Source: Rhizobium sp. LCM 4573 (GTDB taxonomy: Bacteria > Pseudomonadota > Alphaproteobacteria > Rhizobiales > Rhizobiaceae). From it: DNA of 7,686 nt. Position 1 is the stretch's first letter; the number at the start of each line of letters is the position of its first letter. Made by a program: the position numbers and the translations under genes. The stretch spans positions 9,448 through 17,133 of the forward strand of contig NZ_MDDW01000001.1 in assembly GCF_001854865.1 (NCBI RefSeq), read 5' to 3'. This document shows, one piece after another, positions 1 through 6,715 of the stretch. The notes below the pieces were generated by a model that searched no databases, was not told the DNA's origin, and saw only the letters and a program-made list of their open reading frames with translations.

Positions 1-1684
1 GCACGTCGTCCTGGTCGGGATCGCAAGATACGCGAATGGACGGCCGGCGCGGATTGCCTTGGGTGTCATAGAGAATCGCAGGCTCGACCTGCCAGCCATA
101 CATGGGTTGCGGTACGGGCCAACCGGGGGCAAGAGAGCCATCGGTGGGAGGCCGGTAGTCCTGATCCTGGTCCCAATCGTAATCGGCGGGATCGACTTCG
201 GTGATGTCCAGCACGACGTCGAGGTTCGGCTGATCGATGACACCATCAACGCGGAACTGCTTGTTAATGTATCCGTTGCGCTCGCTCGTCCAAGCGATGA
301 CATCGCCGGGCTCAAGCACCCAGAACCGCGGCGGCATGACGATCGTGTGCCGGCGGGCTCTACGAGCCTCAGCCAGCGCCGACTTCATGAGCCGCTGGAC
401 CTGCCCCTTGTAGGGCACGAAATCCAGATCCACGTCGGCGAGCAGGCGGCGGTTGCCGTCCTCTGCCTCAAAGCCGGTATTGTAGAGCGGCGGCGCCTCG
501 GCCGGGTTCCAGCCGTTGTCCGGCGACGGATAGGTGGCAGTAATGCCGTTGATCGTGTCCGACAGACCAAAGAACGGCGTGAAGCTCTGCTGCTCTGTCG
601 AAAGGATGTCTTCGTCTGAAAAGAACATCACCGGAGCGTCAGGCTCGCCCACATAAGGCTTGTAAACGCCGCCGATCTCGGCAAGACGCCCCTGCCCTGC
701 AGTCAGGATGCCCTCAAGCGCGTCTCGGATCGGTGCGCCGACCTGGACCTCTGCACCGGAACGATACGTCTGCTCGTTGCCGTCGGGGCCTTGAACAAGC
801 GCGCGGCACTTGGCAATCTGCTGAATGGCATGGGCGGCCGGGATGCGTCGTGCGCTGGTCGCCTGCAGGCCATATAGCCACTGGGTATTCCAGCGGATGC
901 CGAGCAGCAGGTTATACGCCTGCACGACCGGCAGGTGGTCGCCGTCGCCGCCCCATGTGGACGGATCGCTGCGCCGCTGTGGCCCTACCCCGCCGACTGT
1001 GTCGTCGCGCGATGGGTCATAAAGGCGAGCGCCGTCAACCGTGAATTTGAACTGCGGAAAGCCCGAGAATAGCTCGTCGTTCACGCGAGACGTGCAAATC
1101 GCGTAAGGAATGCCACGGCCAACGCGAGTTCCCTGGTACGGGCGTTCCGGCGTCGAAACCAGCGTGGTCAGGAAACCGTCGGCAACGGTCTGATTGCCGT
1201 CGTAGAACTTGACCCAAAGGTGGTCCTTGCCTCCCTTGCGGTATTCAAGGACGGGATTGCCGTATTGTGGGTGCGCGACCGGATCGAGTTCGCAATAGAG
1301 ACCATTAACTAGAACGCCGGTCAGCGACTTCGCGGGGTAGTCGGCGAGCGCGATGACCTGCGTGATATACGCGTTCGGCGTCTTGCCAGTGCTGCCCCAC
1401 GTGTTGGCATAGACCAACGAGCCGGCGGTTGCGGTGCGTCCGACGATAATGGACCGCGGAACCGTACCGCCGGACTGGAGTCGCCCCTGAACCGAGAAGG
1501 AGGCGCGTTCCTGTCCCTGCTTGCCTGCAATCTTGCTTGCCAGCAGGTTCAAGCCGATACCGGCGGCGGCCTTGAGGAGTGTCGCTCCGACTGCGGCCCA
1601 TCCACCCAGGAAGGACGAAACGGCTCCGCCAATAGCGGTGCCGATCGCGCCGACAGCGGCGACGATGCCCGAAATAATAGCCAT
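1..1684 (-). CDS. Large J-like tail tip / central hub protein (partial, C-terminus off the left edge)
   Basis: The frame stays open for 561 codons from the ATG at 1684 to the window edge. Residues 1-55 are Ala/Gly-rich and hydrophobic, as is common at the N-terminus of siphophage J-type proteins. Around 213-225 is the segment FKFTVDGARLYDPSRD, and at 240-263 a WGGDGDHLPVVQAYNLLLGI-type segment; both recall the hub core of lambda J-like proteins, where a VYDP-like strand precedes a helix. Residues 410-500 (VDLDFVPYKGQVQRL, then MPPRFWVLEPGDVI) resemble the Phage-tail_3 type domain. The protein should sit at the tail tip, and its missing C-terminal part would carry receptor-binding regions. An AAGGA ribosome site (1690-1694) lies 5 bases upstream of the ATG. 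It is the last tail gene visible, 15 bases after the acetyltransferase. Family assignment is from recognition only; position and size agree with it. Confidence 0.85.
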   Translation of the reverse strand, partial: MAIISGIVAAVGAIGTAIGGAVSSFLGGWAAVGATLLKAAAGIGLNLLASKIAGKQGQERASFSVQGRLQSGGTVPRSIIVGRTATAGSLVYANTWGSTGKTPNAYITQVIALADYPAKSLTGVLVNGLYCELDPVAHPQYGNPVLEYRKGGKDHLWVKFYDGNQTVADGFLTTLVSTPERPYQGTRVGRGIPYAICTSRVNDELFSGFPQFKFTVDGARLYDPSRDDTVGGVGPQRRSDPSTWGGDGDHLPVVQAYNLLLGIRWNTQWLYGLQATSARRIPAAHAIQQIAKCRALVQGPDGNEQTYRSGAEVQVGAPIRDALEGILTAGQGRLAEIGGVYKPYVGEPDAPVMFFSDEDILSTEQQSFTPFFGLSDTINGITATYPSPDNGWNPAEAPPLYNTGFEAEDGNRRLLADVDLDFVPYKGQVQRLMKSALAEARRARRHTIVMPPRFWVLEPGDVIAWTSERNGYINKQFRVDGVIDQPNLDVVLDITEVDPADYDWDQDQDYRPPTDGSLAPGWPVPQPMYGWQVEPAILYDTQGNPRRPSIRVSCDPDQDDV

Positions 1685-1699
1685 GATTGTCCTTGGGGA

Positions 1700-2137
1700 T
1701 CAGCCGAGAGGCTTCACGAAATGCGTTTCGGCCGCGCGATAGCCGCGGCGCTCGTAGATGCGCGAAACATCATTGGTGGATAGCGCGGCCATGCTGATCA
1801 CGGCGCAGCCCTTCGAGCCGGCCCACGCCTCATAGGCGTCCAGCATGCGCATGCCGCTGCGGCCTCGATGGTCGGGCGCGATGTACCAGACCGTTTCCTT
1901 GGCCCATAGGCCCGCGCCGAATGGATGATCGAAAGCCGCAGCAAGCAGAATGCCCTGCGCTACGCCGTCCACGTCGAGAACGATTGCGCACGCTGCGTCG
2001 CTTTCCAGATGCATCTGGAAAAGCTTGTCTGCTCGTGCCGCCTCAAACGGGAAGGTATAGCCAGCAGCCGCATGGCTTTCCTCCAGGAGGCGGATCACCC
2101 GCCACCGGTCGGCCAATGTCGCGTCTCGCACGGTCAT
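1700..2137 (-). CDS. GNAT-family N-acetyltransferase inside the tail operon
   Basis: A 145-residue protein of single-domain GNAT length. The N-terminal helix (VRDATLADRWRVIRLLEES, 3-21) is typical of the fold. Strand beta4 and the acetyl-CoA pyrophosphate loop are seen at 83-99 (VWYIAPDHRGRSGMRML), and a late IYERRGYRAAETHFVKPL segment (127-144) matches the usual YE+xGF/Y ending. The loop reads RGRSGM rather than the textbook R/QxxGxG/A, a deviation that I recall in phage-encoded GNATs. Its ATG overlaps the stop of the upstream hub gene by one base (ATGA) and lacks a clear ribosome site, so translation is probably coupled. The substrate is unknown. It could modify a tail protein, a host protein or a small molecule. 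Fold call is strong; biological role is open. Confidence 0.88.
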   Translation of the reverse strand: MTVRDATLADRWRVIRLLEESHAAAGYTFPFEAARADKLFQMHLESDAACAIVLDVDGVAQGILLAAAFDHPFGAGLWAKETVWYIAPDHRGRSGMRMLDAYEAWAGSKGCAVISMAALSTNDVSRIYERRGYRAAETHFVKPLG

Positions 2138-2817
2138 CAGGCCGCCCCGATAGATTTCTGGATCAGGCGCGCGTCACTTGATTTCTGCGTGTCAATCTTG
2201 CCTTGCTTGCGGCCCCAGAACAGTTCCCACTCGCCCACGACCGCCGTGTCCTGATAGAAATTGTCGTTCGGGTCGCGCAGCCTCTGGCTTGCATCGGAGC
2301 GCGTGTCGGGATTGGACCGCAGGATCTCCTGCGTGTGCGAGGCGCAGGTCAGCACCACGCCACCGTCCTCATTCTCGGATGGCGTCGTGATGTCGATCTT
2401 GTCGACAAAACCGACAAAGCGCGGCTCTGCCGGCGCGACGAGCGTGCGGCTTTCCGGCGAAAACAGGCCTCGGAAGATTTCGACCTTGGCTTGCTTGCAG
2501 TCGTAGTCACGCACCGCCTGCTGCACGAGATTGTCGATCTGGGACATCCGAATGCGGATGTTCTGGACCTCCATGGTGGAGACCAGCGGAATAGGATCGA
2601 CCGAAATCAGCGTGCCGGAGCCGTGGAATGGCCGGACCACATCGGTGCCCGTTTCCGGGTCTATGACTGGTGCGTCCACCGAGCCGACATCCGACCAGAA
2701 GCCGACCGATTCCGGCATGCCGGTGGAGCGGTTGCGCGCAACGATCCAGAGAAAATCGCGCGCGACAAGGCGCCTGTCGGCAAGAGCCGACAGGATTGCC
2801 GATGGTAGCTGTCGCAT
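2137..2817 (-). CDS. Hub-like / minor tail protein, positional analogue of lambda L or GTA gp13
   Basis: A 226-residue protein lying between the distal-tail and J-like genes. The start MRQLPSAILSALADRRLVAR recalls the opening of DUF2163/GTA hub proteins. The middle (GSGTLISVDPIPLVSTMEVQ, about 67-86, followed by a beta-rich stretch to 165) fits the beta-barrel hub domains of tail tips. The C-terminal third carries RSDASQRLRDPNDNFYQDTA and then a WELFWGRK segment (173-204); this pattern of basic residue, Asp-rich turn and YWG/FWG end is, from memory, common in such proteins. There is no Cys cluster like that of lambda L, so an iron-sulfur site is unlikely. TGAGG (2825-2829) sits 7 bases before the ATG. 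Probable role: ring or hub joining the distal tail to the tip protein. Function rests on position plus moderate resemblance. Confidence 0.72.
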   Translation of the reverse strand: MRQLPSAILSALADRRLVARDFLWIVARNRSTGMPESVGFWSDVGSVDAPVIDPETGTDVVRPFHGSGTLISVDPIPLVSTMEVQNIRIRMSQIDNLVQQAVRDYDCKQAKVEIFRGLFSPESRTLVAPAEPRFVGFVDKIDITTPSENEDGGVVLTCASHTQEILRSNPDTRSDASQRLRDPNDNFYQDTAVVGEWELFWGRKQGKIDTQKSSDARLIQKSIGAA

Positions 2818-2841
2818 TAGCGAGCCTCAGATTATGGGGGT

Positions 2842-2864
2842 AAAAAAGTGTCGAGACGCTCGAC
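2842..2864 (-). terminator. Hairpin with T-run, intrinsic-terminator-like
   Basis: Read on the minus strand, a perfect 6-bp stem with a 3-base loop (GTCGAG CGT CTCGAC, 2864 to 2850) is followed two bases later by six Ts (2847-2842). It lies 278 bases past the stop of the minus-strand gene at 3142-3573 and 25 bases before the hub gene start. It could end transcription from the cargo island, in which case late tail genes need read-through or antitermination. The stem is short, so it may be leaky. The same palindrome stands just upstream of the plus-strand gene at 2916 and could instead be a repressor operator. Confidence 0.42.
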
Positions 2865-2870
2865 TCATGA

Positions 2871-2897
2871 TTGCGACTCGTGTTGCTTCGCTAAGAT
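2871..2897 (+). promoter_or_regulatory. Candidate sigma70-type promoter for the plus-strand gene at 2916
   Basis: TTGCGA (2871-2876, 4 of 6 to TTGACA) and TAAGAT (2892-2897, 4 of 6 to TATAAT) are separated by 15 bases, slightly short of the ideal 17. The pair is correctly placed to give a very short leader before the ribosome site at 2904. The argument is mainly positional: an isolated plus-strand gene needs its own promoter. Confidence 0.25.
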
Positions 2898-2903
2898 CAA
2901 GCC

Positions 2904-2910
2904 AAGGAGG
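2904..2910 (+). promoter_or_regulatory. Strong ribosome binding site (AAGGAGG) for the 88-residue ORF
   Basis: A full AAGGAGG lies 5 bases before the ATG at 2916. It is the closest match to the anti-Shine-Dalgarno sequence seen in this window, and it supports translation of this plus-strand ORF although it lies antisense to the tail operon. Confidence 0.7.
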
Positions 2911-2915
2911 AAAAG

Positions 2916-3182
2916 ATGAACGAGTTCGAAGCTCAGTTTAACGGCATTAATCTTGCCAACTTCGTCATGTTCTCGAAGCTGATACAGGAAGTCGCGGCGA
3001 TGAAAGGTGGCGACACCGAAAGTTGGCTAGATGACTTCAAGAATAGGTGCGCAGCCCAGATCGCCGACGCAAAAACCGGTAGCGGCACAAAGCAATCAGG
3101 CGCAGTAGTGGATATCGCTACCTCTGTAGTTGATAACGCCGTTAAACTAGCTTCTCACCACATTTCACAACAGGAAATGTAA
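2916..3182 (+). CDS. Small plus-strand gene of unknown function (moron-like), 88 residues
   Basis: I do not recognise this protein. It is 88 residues, acidic to neutral and mainly helical in appearance: a first segment with hydrophobic spacing (INLANFVMFSKLIQEVAAM, 11-29), a Gly/Ser/Thr-rich turn (51-62) and an amphipathic C-terminal stretch (AVVDIATSVVDNAVKLAS, 63-80). It has one Cys (45), no clear signal peptide and no strong membrane helix. Support for a real gene is the perfect AAGGAGG ribosome site, a candidate promoter just upstream, and its placement in an otherwise empty gap of the minus-strand operon. Its last 41 bases overlap the 3' end of the convergent gene at 3142-3573. Opposite orientation to the tail block suggests expression separate from lysis-phase tail genes, as for lysogenic-conversion cargo. 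This last point is inference. Confidence 0.7.
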   Translation: MNEFEAQFNGINLANFVMFSKLIQEVAAMKGGDTESWLDDFKNRCAAQIADAKTGSGTKQSGAVVDIATSVVDNAVKLASHHISQQEM

Positions 3183-3573
3183 GCTCTCCGCTTCTTGAAA
3201 CTGAGAATGCTTGGCTTGTTTTGTCGAGCGTGGGATTTTCACGGCCGAAGACCTCGTCAATGCTCTCGGGCTTCGCGCCCTGCGCTGACTTGGGCTCACT
3301 CGCATCCTGAAGCCAGTCAGCCAGCGAGCGTAAGCCGGACGCAAGGCCGGCAAAATCTATACCTGACAGATCCGCAGCTTGAAGCGGGCCGTAGTAGGCG
3401 TTCTCTACAGGCACCGATTCCAGTTTGATCACCCCCTCCTTGTAGGTATCGAGAATCGTCGAGACTTCTTCGACGGTCCCAATGACCATCCCGGACGCCA
3501 CGAACAACGGCTCTCCAAGGTGGTTCTTGAATACACCTACCGAAACGTTCGGCGACTTCTGTGCGATAAACAT
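3142..3573 (-). CDS. Minus-strand gene of unknown function between distal-tail and hub genes, 143 residues
   Basis: I do not recognise this protein. I chose the ATG at 3573 because AAGAGGAG (3582-3589) lies 8 bases before it; the in-frame GTG at 3582 would overlap that ribosome site. The N-terminal half is strand-like (GEPLFVASGMVIGTVEEVST, 20-39). Next comes a short amphipathic helix (GLRSLADWLQDA, 80-91), and then a polar, probably disordered C-terminal part rich in Ser, Lys and Glu. It begins 18 bases after the distal-tail gene stop and so would be co-transcribed with it. It may be an accessory tail protein or a cargo gene. Its 3' end overlaps the plus-strand gene at 2916-3182 by 41 bases. 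Composition is more AT-rich than the flanking tail genes by eye. No signal peptide or membrane helix is visible. Confidence 0.68.
   Translation of the reverse strand: MFIAQKSPNVSVGVFKNHLGEPLFVASGMVIGTVEEVSTILDTYKEGVIKLESVPVENAYYGPLQAADLSGIDFAGLASGLRSLADWLQDASEPKSAQGAKPESIDEVFGRENPTLDKTSQAFSVSRSGELTFPVVKCGEKLV
3160..3180. repeat. Small inverted repeat in the convergent gene overlap
   Basis: ACATTTC (3160-3166) and GAAATGT (3174-3180) are perfect 7-base complements around a 7-base loop. The repeat lies wholly within the 41-base overlap of the two convergent genes. There is no T-run on either side, so it is a poor intrinsic terminator; it may act as a roadblock or processing hairpin, or be chance. 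Confidence 0.35.
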
Positions 3574-3591
3574 TGACTTCACTCCTCTTGC

Positions 3592-4224
3592 TCAGCGAGC
3601 CTCGATAGCCTGGAAGGAAATGCTGCCGCGCCCGGTTGATGGGTCGGCATCAGAATTGATGGAACCGGGAACGATCCGCATTGGGCAGGATGGCCGCACA
3701 AGCGTTACGGCCGCAGGCGCCGATGTACCGGGCCAGAAATGCGGGCGCACCTCAAACACCGGTGTGATGCCGGCCCCACTTGCCGTTACGGCTTCCATGA
3801 CGCGGTGAAGACCACTGCCAGCCACTTCGATTAGGTCGCCGATGCTCAGCATGTAGCCAGCCGGCAAGCCCACCAGCGTGCCGCTCTTGCGGTTTGTGCC
3901 GATCGACCCAAGCGTGACTGATCCGACGCCGAGGGCGTCGTAAGCAGCCTTGGGATAGGCGATCGGGTAGCACCGCGAGAGCGGGTAACCCTTGAAGGTC
4001 TGTAGGCCGTTCTCGAGAGCGTCGAGGCGAGCGCGCCAAGTGTCCAATTCGTTCGGACGCAAGGAGCGAGACGACCAGGCCCCCTGCCACAGCGGGGAAC
4101 CAAGGTCTTTCACATAGGTCACACCGCCGGCTGTGCGGGACTGCTCTTGCCGAAACAGCGGCTCGAACTTGGTCGACCAGCCTGGGAAGTCCGGAAGGAA
4201 GTCGATTGGGTAGGTTATTGCCAC
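3592..4224 (-). CDS. Distal tail (Dit-like) / minor tail protein
   Basis: A 210-residue protein immediately after the tape measure gene, the standard place for distal-tail proteins (lambda M or Dit, GTA gp12). The N-terminal region (about 35-75) contains LGSPLWQGAWSSRSLRPNEL followed by a helix with WRARLDALENGLQTFKGY, a pattern I associate with siphophage distal tail proteins. The C-terminus (PMRIVPGSINSDADPSTGRG then ISFQAIEAR, 181-210) is typical of this group. The start is GTG at 4224, directly abutting the tape measure TAA, with GGGAG (4232-4236) 7 bases upstream; no ATG lies nearby in frame. The product should form the ring joining the tail tube to the hub. An 18-base gap leads to the next gene. 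Role is inferred from order and C-terminal motif. Confidence 0.8.
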   Translation of the reverse strand: MAITYPIDFLPDFPGWSTKFEPLFRQEQSRTAGGVTYVKDLGSPLWQGAWSSRSLRPNELDTWRARLDALENGLQTFKGYPLSRCYPIAYPKAAYDALGVGSVTLGSIGTNRKSGTLVGLPAGYMLSIGDLIEVAGSGLHRVMEAVTASGAGITPVFEVRPHFWPGTSAPAAVTLVRPSCPMRIVPGSINSDADPSTGRGSISFQAIEAR

Positions 4225-6441
4225 TTATCGACTCCCATTCATCCGAACGCCTCTGGCGTTGGCGTCACTCACCGCATTCACCACGCGGGCCTCAAACGTT
4301 GCCCGATCGCGGGCCATAGATTGTTCCAGACGCGCGACTGCCTCAACTGAGGCGCCGCGGTTATCGATCTGAGGGGCGTAGGTTAGGCTGACGGTAGTAG
4401 CAGCCGCACGAGATTGAAGGGCGGGCATCCGCGGAGCGCCAACCAAGCCGCCTTGGGCGTAGCCCTGCAGCCGGCGGAGATTGTCCACGCCGATGCGGCG
4501 CGTAGCCTCCGCGTCGAAGACGTACTCGCCCTTGTGGACTATGCCGGCCGGCTGGTACTTGCCGCCGGGGCCGGTGTAGCCGCCGTCGGAATACATTTTC
4601 CCTGGTGCCGGCGGGAAGTAATTGACGCCCTTGAACCCTCCGAAGACGCTACCGAAGAGAGAGCCCAAGAATCCTCCGCCGCCGGAGGCATCGTTGATCT
4701 TGAAAATGTTGTCGAGCACATCGGTGATCAGAGCATCACCGATCCGCTTCAGACTATCCCTCAGGACGTCCGCTGCGCTGGCACCTTCGAGGAAACCATC
4801 GATAACGCCACGCGTCACATCCTTGGCGGCGCCCATGGCGTCCTCTGCCCGCCGACGGATTTCATCCTGCTTTTCGGCGAGCTGCTCAGAGGCGACTACA
4901 GCGTTCGCATATCCGGTTGCGAGCTGTTCAATTTGCGCCTTCAGCTGCGGGGTAATCTTTACGCCCGCTTCCTGCGCGGCATTCAGCAGCTCTTGTGTGG
5001 CGCGAGCCTTCTCTATGGCGAAACCGTAGTCGTCGACGAGCGGGTTTATCTGGGCCTGCGCAGCCGTTTCGGCCTGCAATGCAGCGGTGCGCTGACGGAT
5101 TTGTTCGGTCTCGCGCTCATAGTCGTTACCGCCTTTGCGCTTAGATTTGCTCTTGCCGCCGCCATCATCGTCAACAGGATAGTCTTTCAGGGATATGGGC
5201 TTGACCTGCTGAGGTCTCGCCCCTGGCACTGGACCAAGCGCCGGTAGGTTTTGCTGGACGCGTCCGCCCTTGCCGCCCGGTCCCGTACCCAGAACGCTGT
5301 TCCTGATGGCTTCAGACGTAAGTTCGCCCGCCTTCTGGATTTCGCTCTCGAAAGCCTGGTTGATACGATCGGTAACGGCTGCGGTCGAGGTGATCGTAAG
5401 CGCGCCTCCGAAGTAGCTTTTACTGGCCCCCTCACCCGGCAGCAGGTCTACGAACTTGCGCCCGACACCTTCAAGGGCGGAAAAGCGACCGAACTCCGAG
5501 AGAAATCCGGAGACGGCAGAGGTTGCGCCTCTAAACTGCTCTGCAATCTTCTGGATTTCGCCAATGACGCCATCCCAGTCGATCGCGTTGAGGAAGCTGG
5601 AAATCCTATCGACCTCGTTTCCGAACGTCTCTCCAGCCTTAGCAGACTGGTTGAACTCACGCGCTGCGTTCACCAGTGCCGTTCGGAGGTTGCTCAGTCT
5701 CTGGTCGATCGTCAGGACAGCGCCGGCTACCTTCTGCTCGAGAATAGGTGCGCCGGCTTGGAAGCCGTCAAAGAGAGCCTTGGACGATAGATTTCCGTCA
5801 AGCATGATCTTCCGAAGCTTGGCGACTGAGCCTTCAGCTTCTTTGATACCAGACGCAGCAGCCTGCAGAATTGTAGGGGCGCCCTCAAGGATAGAGTTGA
5901 ACTCTTCCGCCCTGACCACTCCGCCGCCGAGCGCCTGACTCAACTGCAGCAGAGCGCCGCTGGCTTCTTGGGCAGATGTGCCCCCCACCCTCAATGCAAG
6001 CGCGATGTTGCTCGCAAAGCCCACAATCTGCTGTTGCGATATTCCAAGCTCATTTTGAACCAGAGAGAGACGCCCGTAAAGCTGGACAAGCGTCTCGATC
6101 GGCGCGGCATTCTTCGTTGCGGCGGCGAAAAGACCTTCGTAGACCCGCTCAAGTTCAGCCCCAGACAGGCCGGCAACCTTAAGGGCGTTGTCGATGCTCG
6201 TTGCGGTATCCAGCAACGTTTTTGCCCCTGCCGCTCCTCCAATTGCTGCGAAGGCGCGGGTTGCCGTCGCAGAAATACCACCCAAGCCCGCGCTGATGGA
6301 CTTGTTCATCTGATCGAATCGGCTCTGGATGGCGCGTGCCCGGCGGTTGGTTTGGCCCTGAGCGCGGCTCAACGCGTTTTCATATTTCCTGATGTCAGCC
6401 GAAAGCTGCACCACCAGGCGCTCAAGATCAGTTGCGGCCAT
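4225..6441 (-). CDS. Tail tape measure protein
   Basis: A 738-residue protein, the longest complete gene here. Residues 1-50 are a charged helix (DLERLVVQLSADIRKYENAL). About 70-260 matches the tape-measure N-terminal domain, including GGGVVRAEEFNSILEGAPTI (172-191). A Gly/Pro linker ends in a basic patch (GGGKSKSKRKGG, 427-438), followed by predicted coiled coil with many Gln/Ala/Glu (440-535). The C-terminal region is Gly-rich (586-605) and holds the widespread GIVHKGEYVFDAEATRRIGV segment (633-652). It sets tail length, scaffolds tube assembly and exits during DNA injection. At the known 0.15 nm per residue it predicts a tail near 110 nm. An in-frame TAA 12 bases before the ATG at 6441 fixes the start; AAGG is 10 bases upstream, a weak site. 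The chaperone gene lies upstream, as expected. Confidence 0.95.
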   Translation of the reverse strand: MAATDLERLVVQLSADIRKYENALSRAQGQTNRRARAIQSRFDQMNKSISAGLGGISATATRAFAAIGGAAGAKTLLDTATSIDNALKVAGLSGAELERVYEGLFAAATKNAAPIETLVQLYGRLSLVQNELGISQQQIVGFASNIALALRVGGTSAQEASGALLQLSQALGGGVVRAEEFNSILEGAPTILQAAASGIKEAEGSVAKLRKIMLDGNLSSKALFDGFQAGAPILEQKVAGAVLTIDQRLSNLRTALVNAAREFNQSAKAGETFGNEVDRISSFLNAIDWDGVIGEIQKIAEQFRGATSAVSGFLSEFGRFSALEGVGRKFVDLLPGEGASKSYFGGALTITSTAAVTDRINQAFESEIQKAGELTSEAIRNSVLGTGPGGKGGRVQQNLPALGPVPGARPQQVKPISLKDYPVDDDGGGKSKSKRKGGNDYERETEQIRQRTAALQAETAAQAQINPLVDDYGFAIEKARATQELLNAAQEAGVKITPQLKAQIEQLATGYANAVVASEQLAEKQDEIRRRAEDAMGAAKDVTRGVIDGFLEGASAADVLRDSLKRIGDALITDVLDNIFKINDASGGGGFLGSLFGSVFGGFKGVNYFPPAPGKMYSDGGYTGPGGKYQPAGIVHKGEYVFDAEATRRIGVDNLRRLQGYAQGGLVGAPRMPALQSRAAATTVSLTYAPQIDNRGASVEAVARLEQSMARDRATFEARVVNAVSDANARGVRMNGSR

Positions 6442-6460
6442 GAAGCGTATGCCTTATGAA
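6432..6460 (+). promoter_or_regulatory. Weak candidate promoter for the plus-strand gene at 6512
   Basis: TTGCGG (6432-6437, 3 of 6) and TATGAA (6455-6460, 4 of 6) are 17 bases apart and would give a leader of about 45 bases before the ATG at 6512. It overlaps the start of the tape measure gene on the other strand. Matches are weak, and the call rests on spacing and need. Confidence 0.2.
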
Positions 6461-6500
6461 AACGGGATGGGTGTTCAGAAGAAAAGAATGTTCTGCCAAG

Positions 6501-6506
6501 AAGAGG
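6501..6506 (+). promoter_or_regulatory. Ribosome binding site (AAGAGG) deciding the start at 6512
   Basis: AAGAGG lies 5 bases before the ATG at 6512. Earlier in-frame ATGs at 6392, 6467 and 6488 lack a comparable site, so the shorter protein is preferred. Confidence 0.55.
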
Positions 6507-6511
6507 TGAGA

Positions 6512-6715
6512 ATGGTGCTTGCCGAGCGGCAAACGCCCAATCACGTCCTTCATCTTCTCCTTAGCGTCGTCACGGCGGGACTTTGGATTCCAGTTTGGCT
6601 GCTTGTCGCCGTTATAGGAAGCGGGTCTTATCGGTGCCCGAGTTGCGGCGCTCGGACACTTGGATACGTGCCCAAGAAGTATCGAGCCCAGTTAGCCGAC
6701 CGCACTACTCCTTAG
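6512..6715 (+). CDS. Small membrane protein with CPxC motif, antisense to the tail operon (moron-like)
   Basis: A 67-residue protein. Residues 11-36 form one strong hydrophobic segment (HVLHLLLSVVTAGLWIPVWL then LVAVIG), long enough to cross the inner membrane. It is followed by YRCPSCG (40-46), half of a zinc-ribbon-like knuckle, and a basic tail (PKKYRAQ). I recall small phage and bacterial proteins of this shape (helix with GLW-PVW, then C-x-x-C), but I cannot name a characterised member. A clear ribosome site supports translation. The gene fills the gap between chaperone and tape measure, where lambda-like tails have none, and points against them. Its last 11 bases overlap the end of the chaperone -1 frame. 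A membrane role such as superinfection exclusion is possible but is only inference. A second CxxC for a full zinc site is absent, so any metal binding would need dimerisation. Confidence 0.75.
   Translation: MVLAERQTPNHVLHLLLSVVTAGLWIPVWLLVAVIGSGSYRCPSCGARTLGYVPKKYRAQLADRTTP

Noticed and set aside
59..619. Plus-strand frame of 186 codons opposite the tip protein
   Set aside because: The minus-strand J-like frame covers it fully with recognisable tail motifs; the plus frame has no family signal.
2203..2808. Plus-strand frame of 201 codons opposite the hub gene
   Set aside because: Shadow of the minus-strand hub gene, rich in Arg, Asp and His as expected from reversed codons, and without a ribosome site.
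2861..2879. Direct repeat CGACTC (2861-2866 and 2874-2879) as iteron or operator pair
   Set aside because: Only six bases and two copies; it partly overlaps the hairpin arm and is too short to support alone.
3574..3582. GTG start at 3582 for the 143-residue gene
   Set aside because: It overlaps the AAGAGGAG ribosome site, which is correctly spaced for the ATG at 3573.
4414..5247. Long open plus-strand frame (277 codons) opposite the tape measure gene
   Set aside because: It is antisense to a well-supported tape measure domain, shows no family pattern I recognise and no ribosome site; high-GC antisense frames stay open by chance.
5251..5790. Plus-strand frame of 179 codons opposite the tape measure
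   Set aside because: Antisense shadow inside the tape measure N-terminal domain.
6392..6511. Longer form of the CPxC protein starting at the ATG at 6392
   Set aside because: It would overlap the start of the tape measure gene and lacks a ribosome site; the ATG at 6512 has AAGAGG at good spacing.
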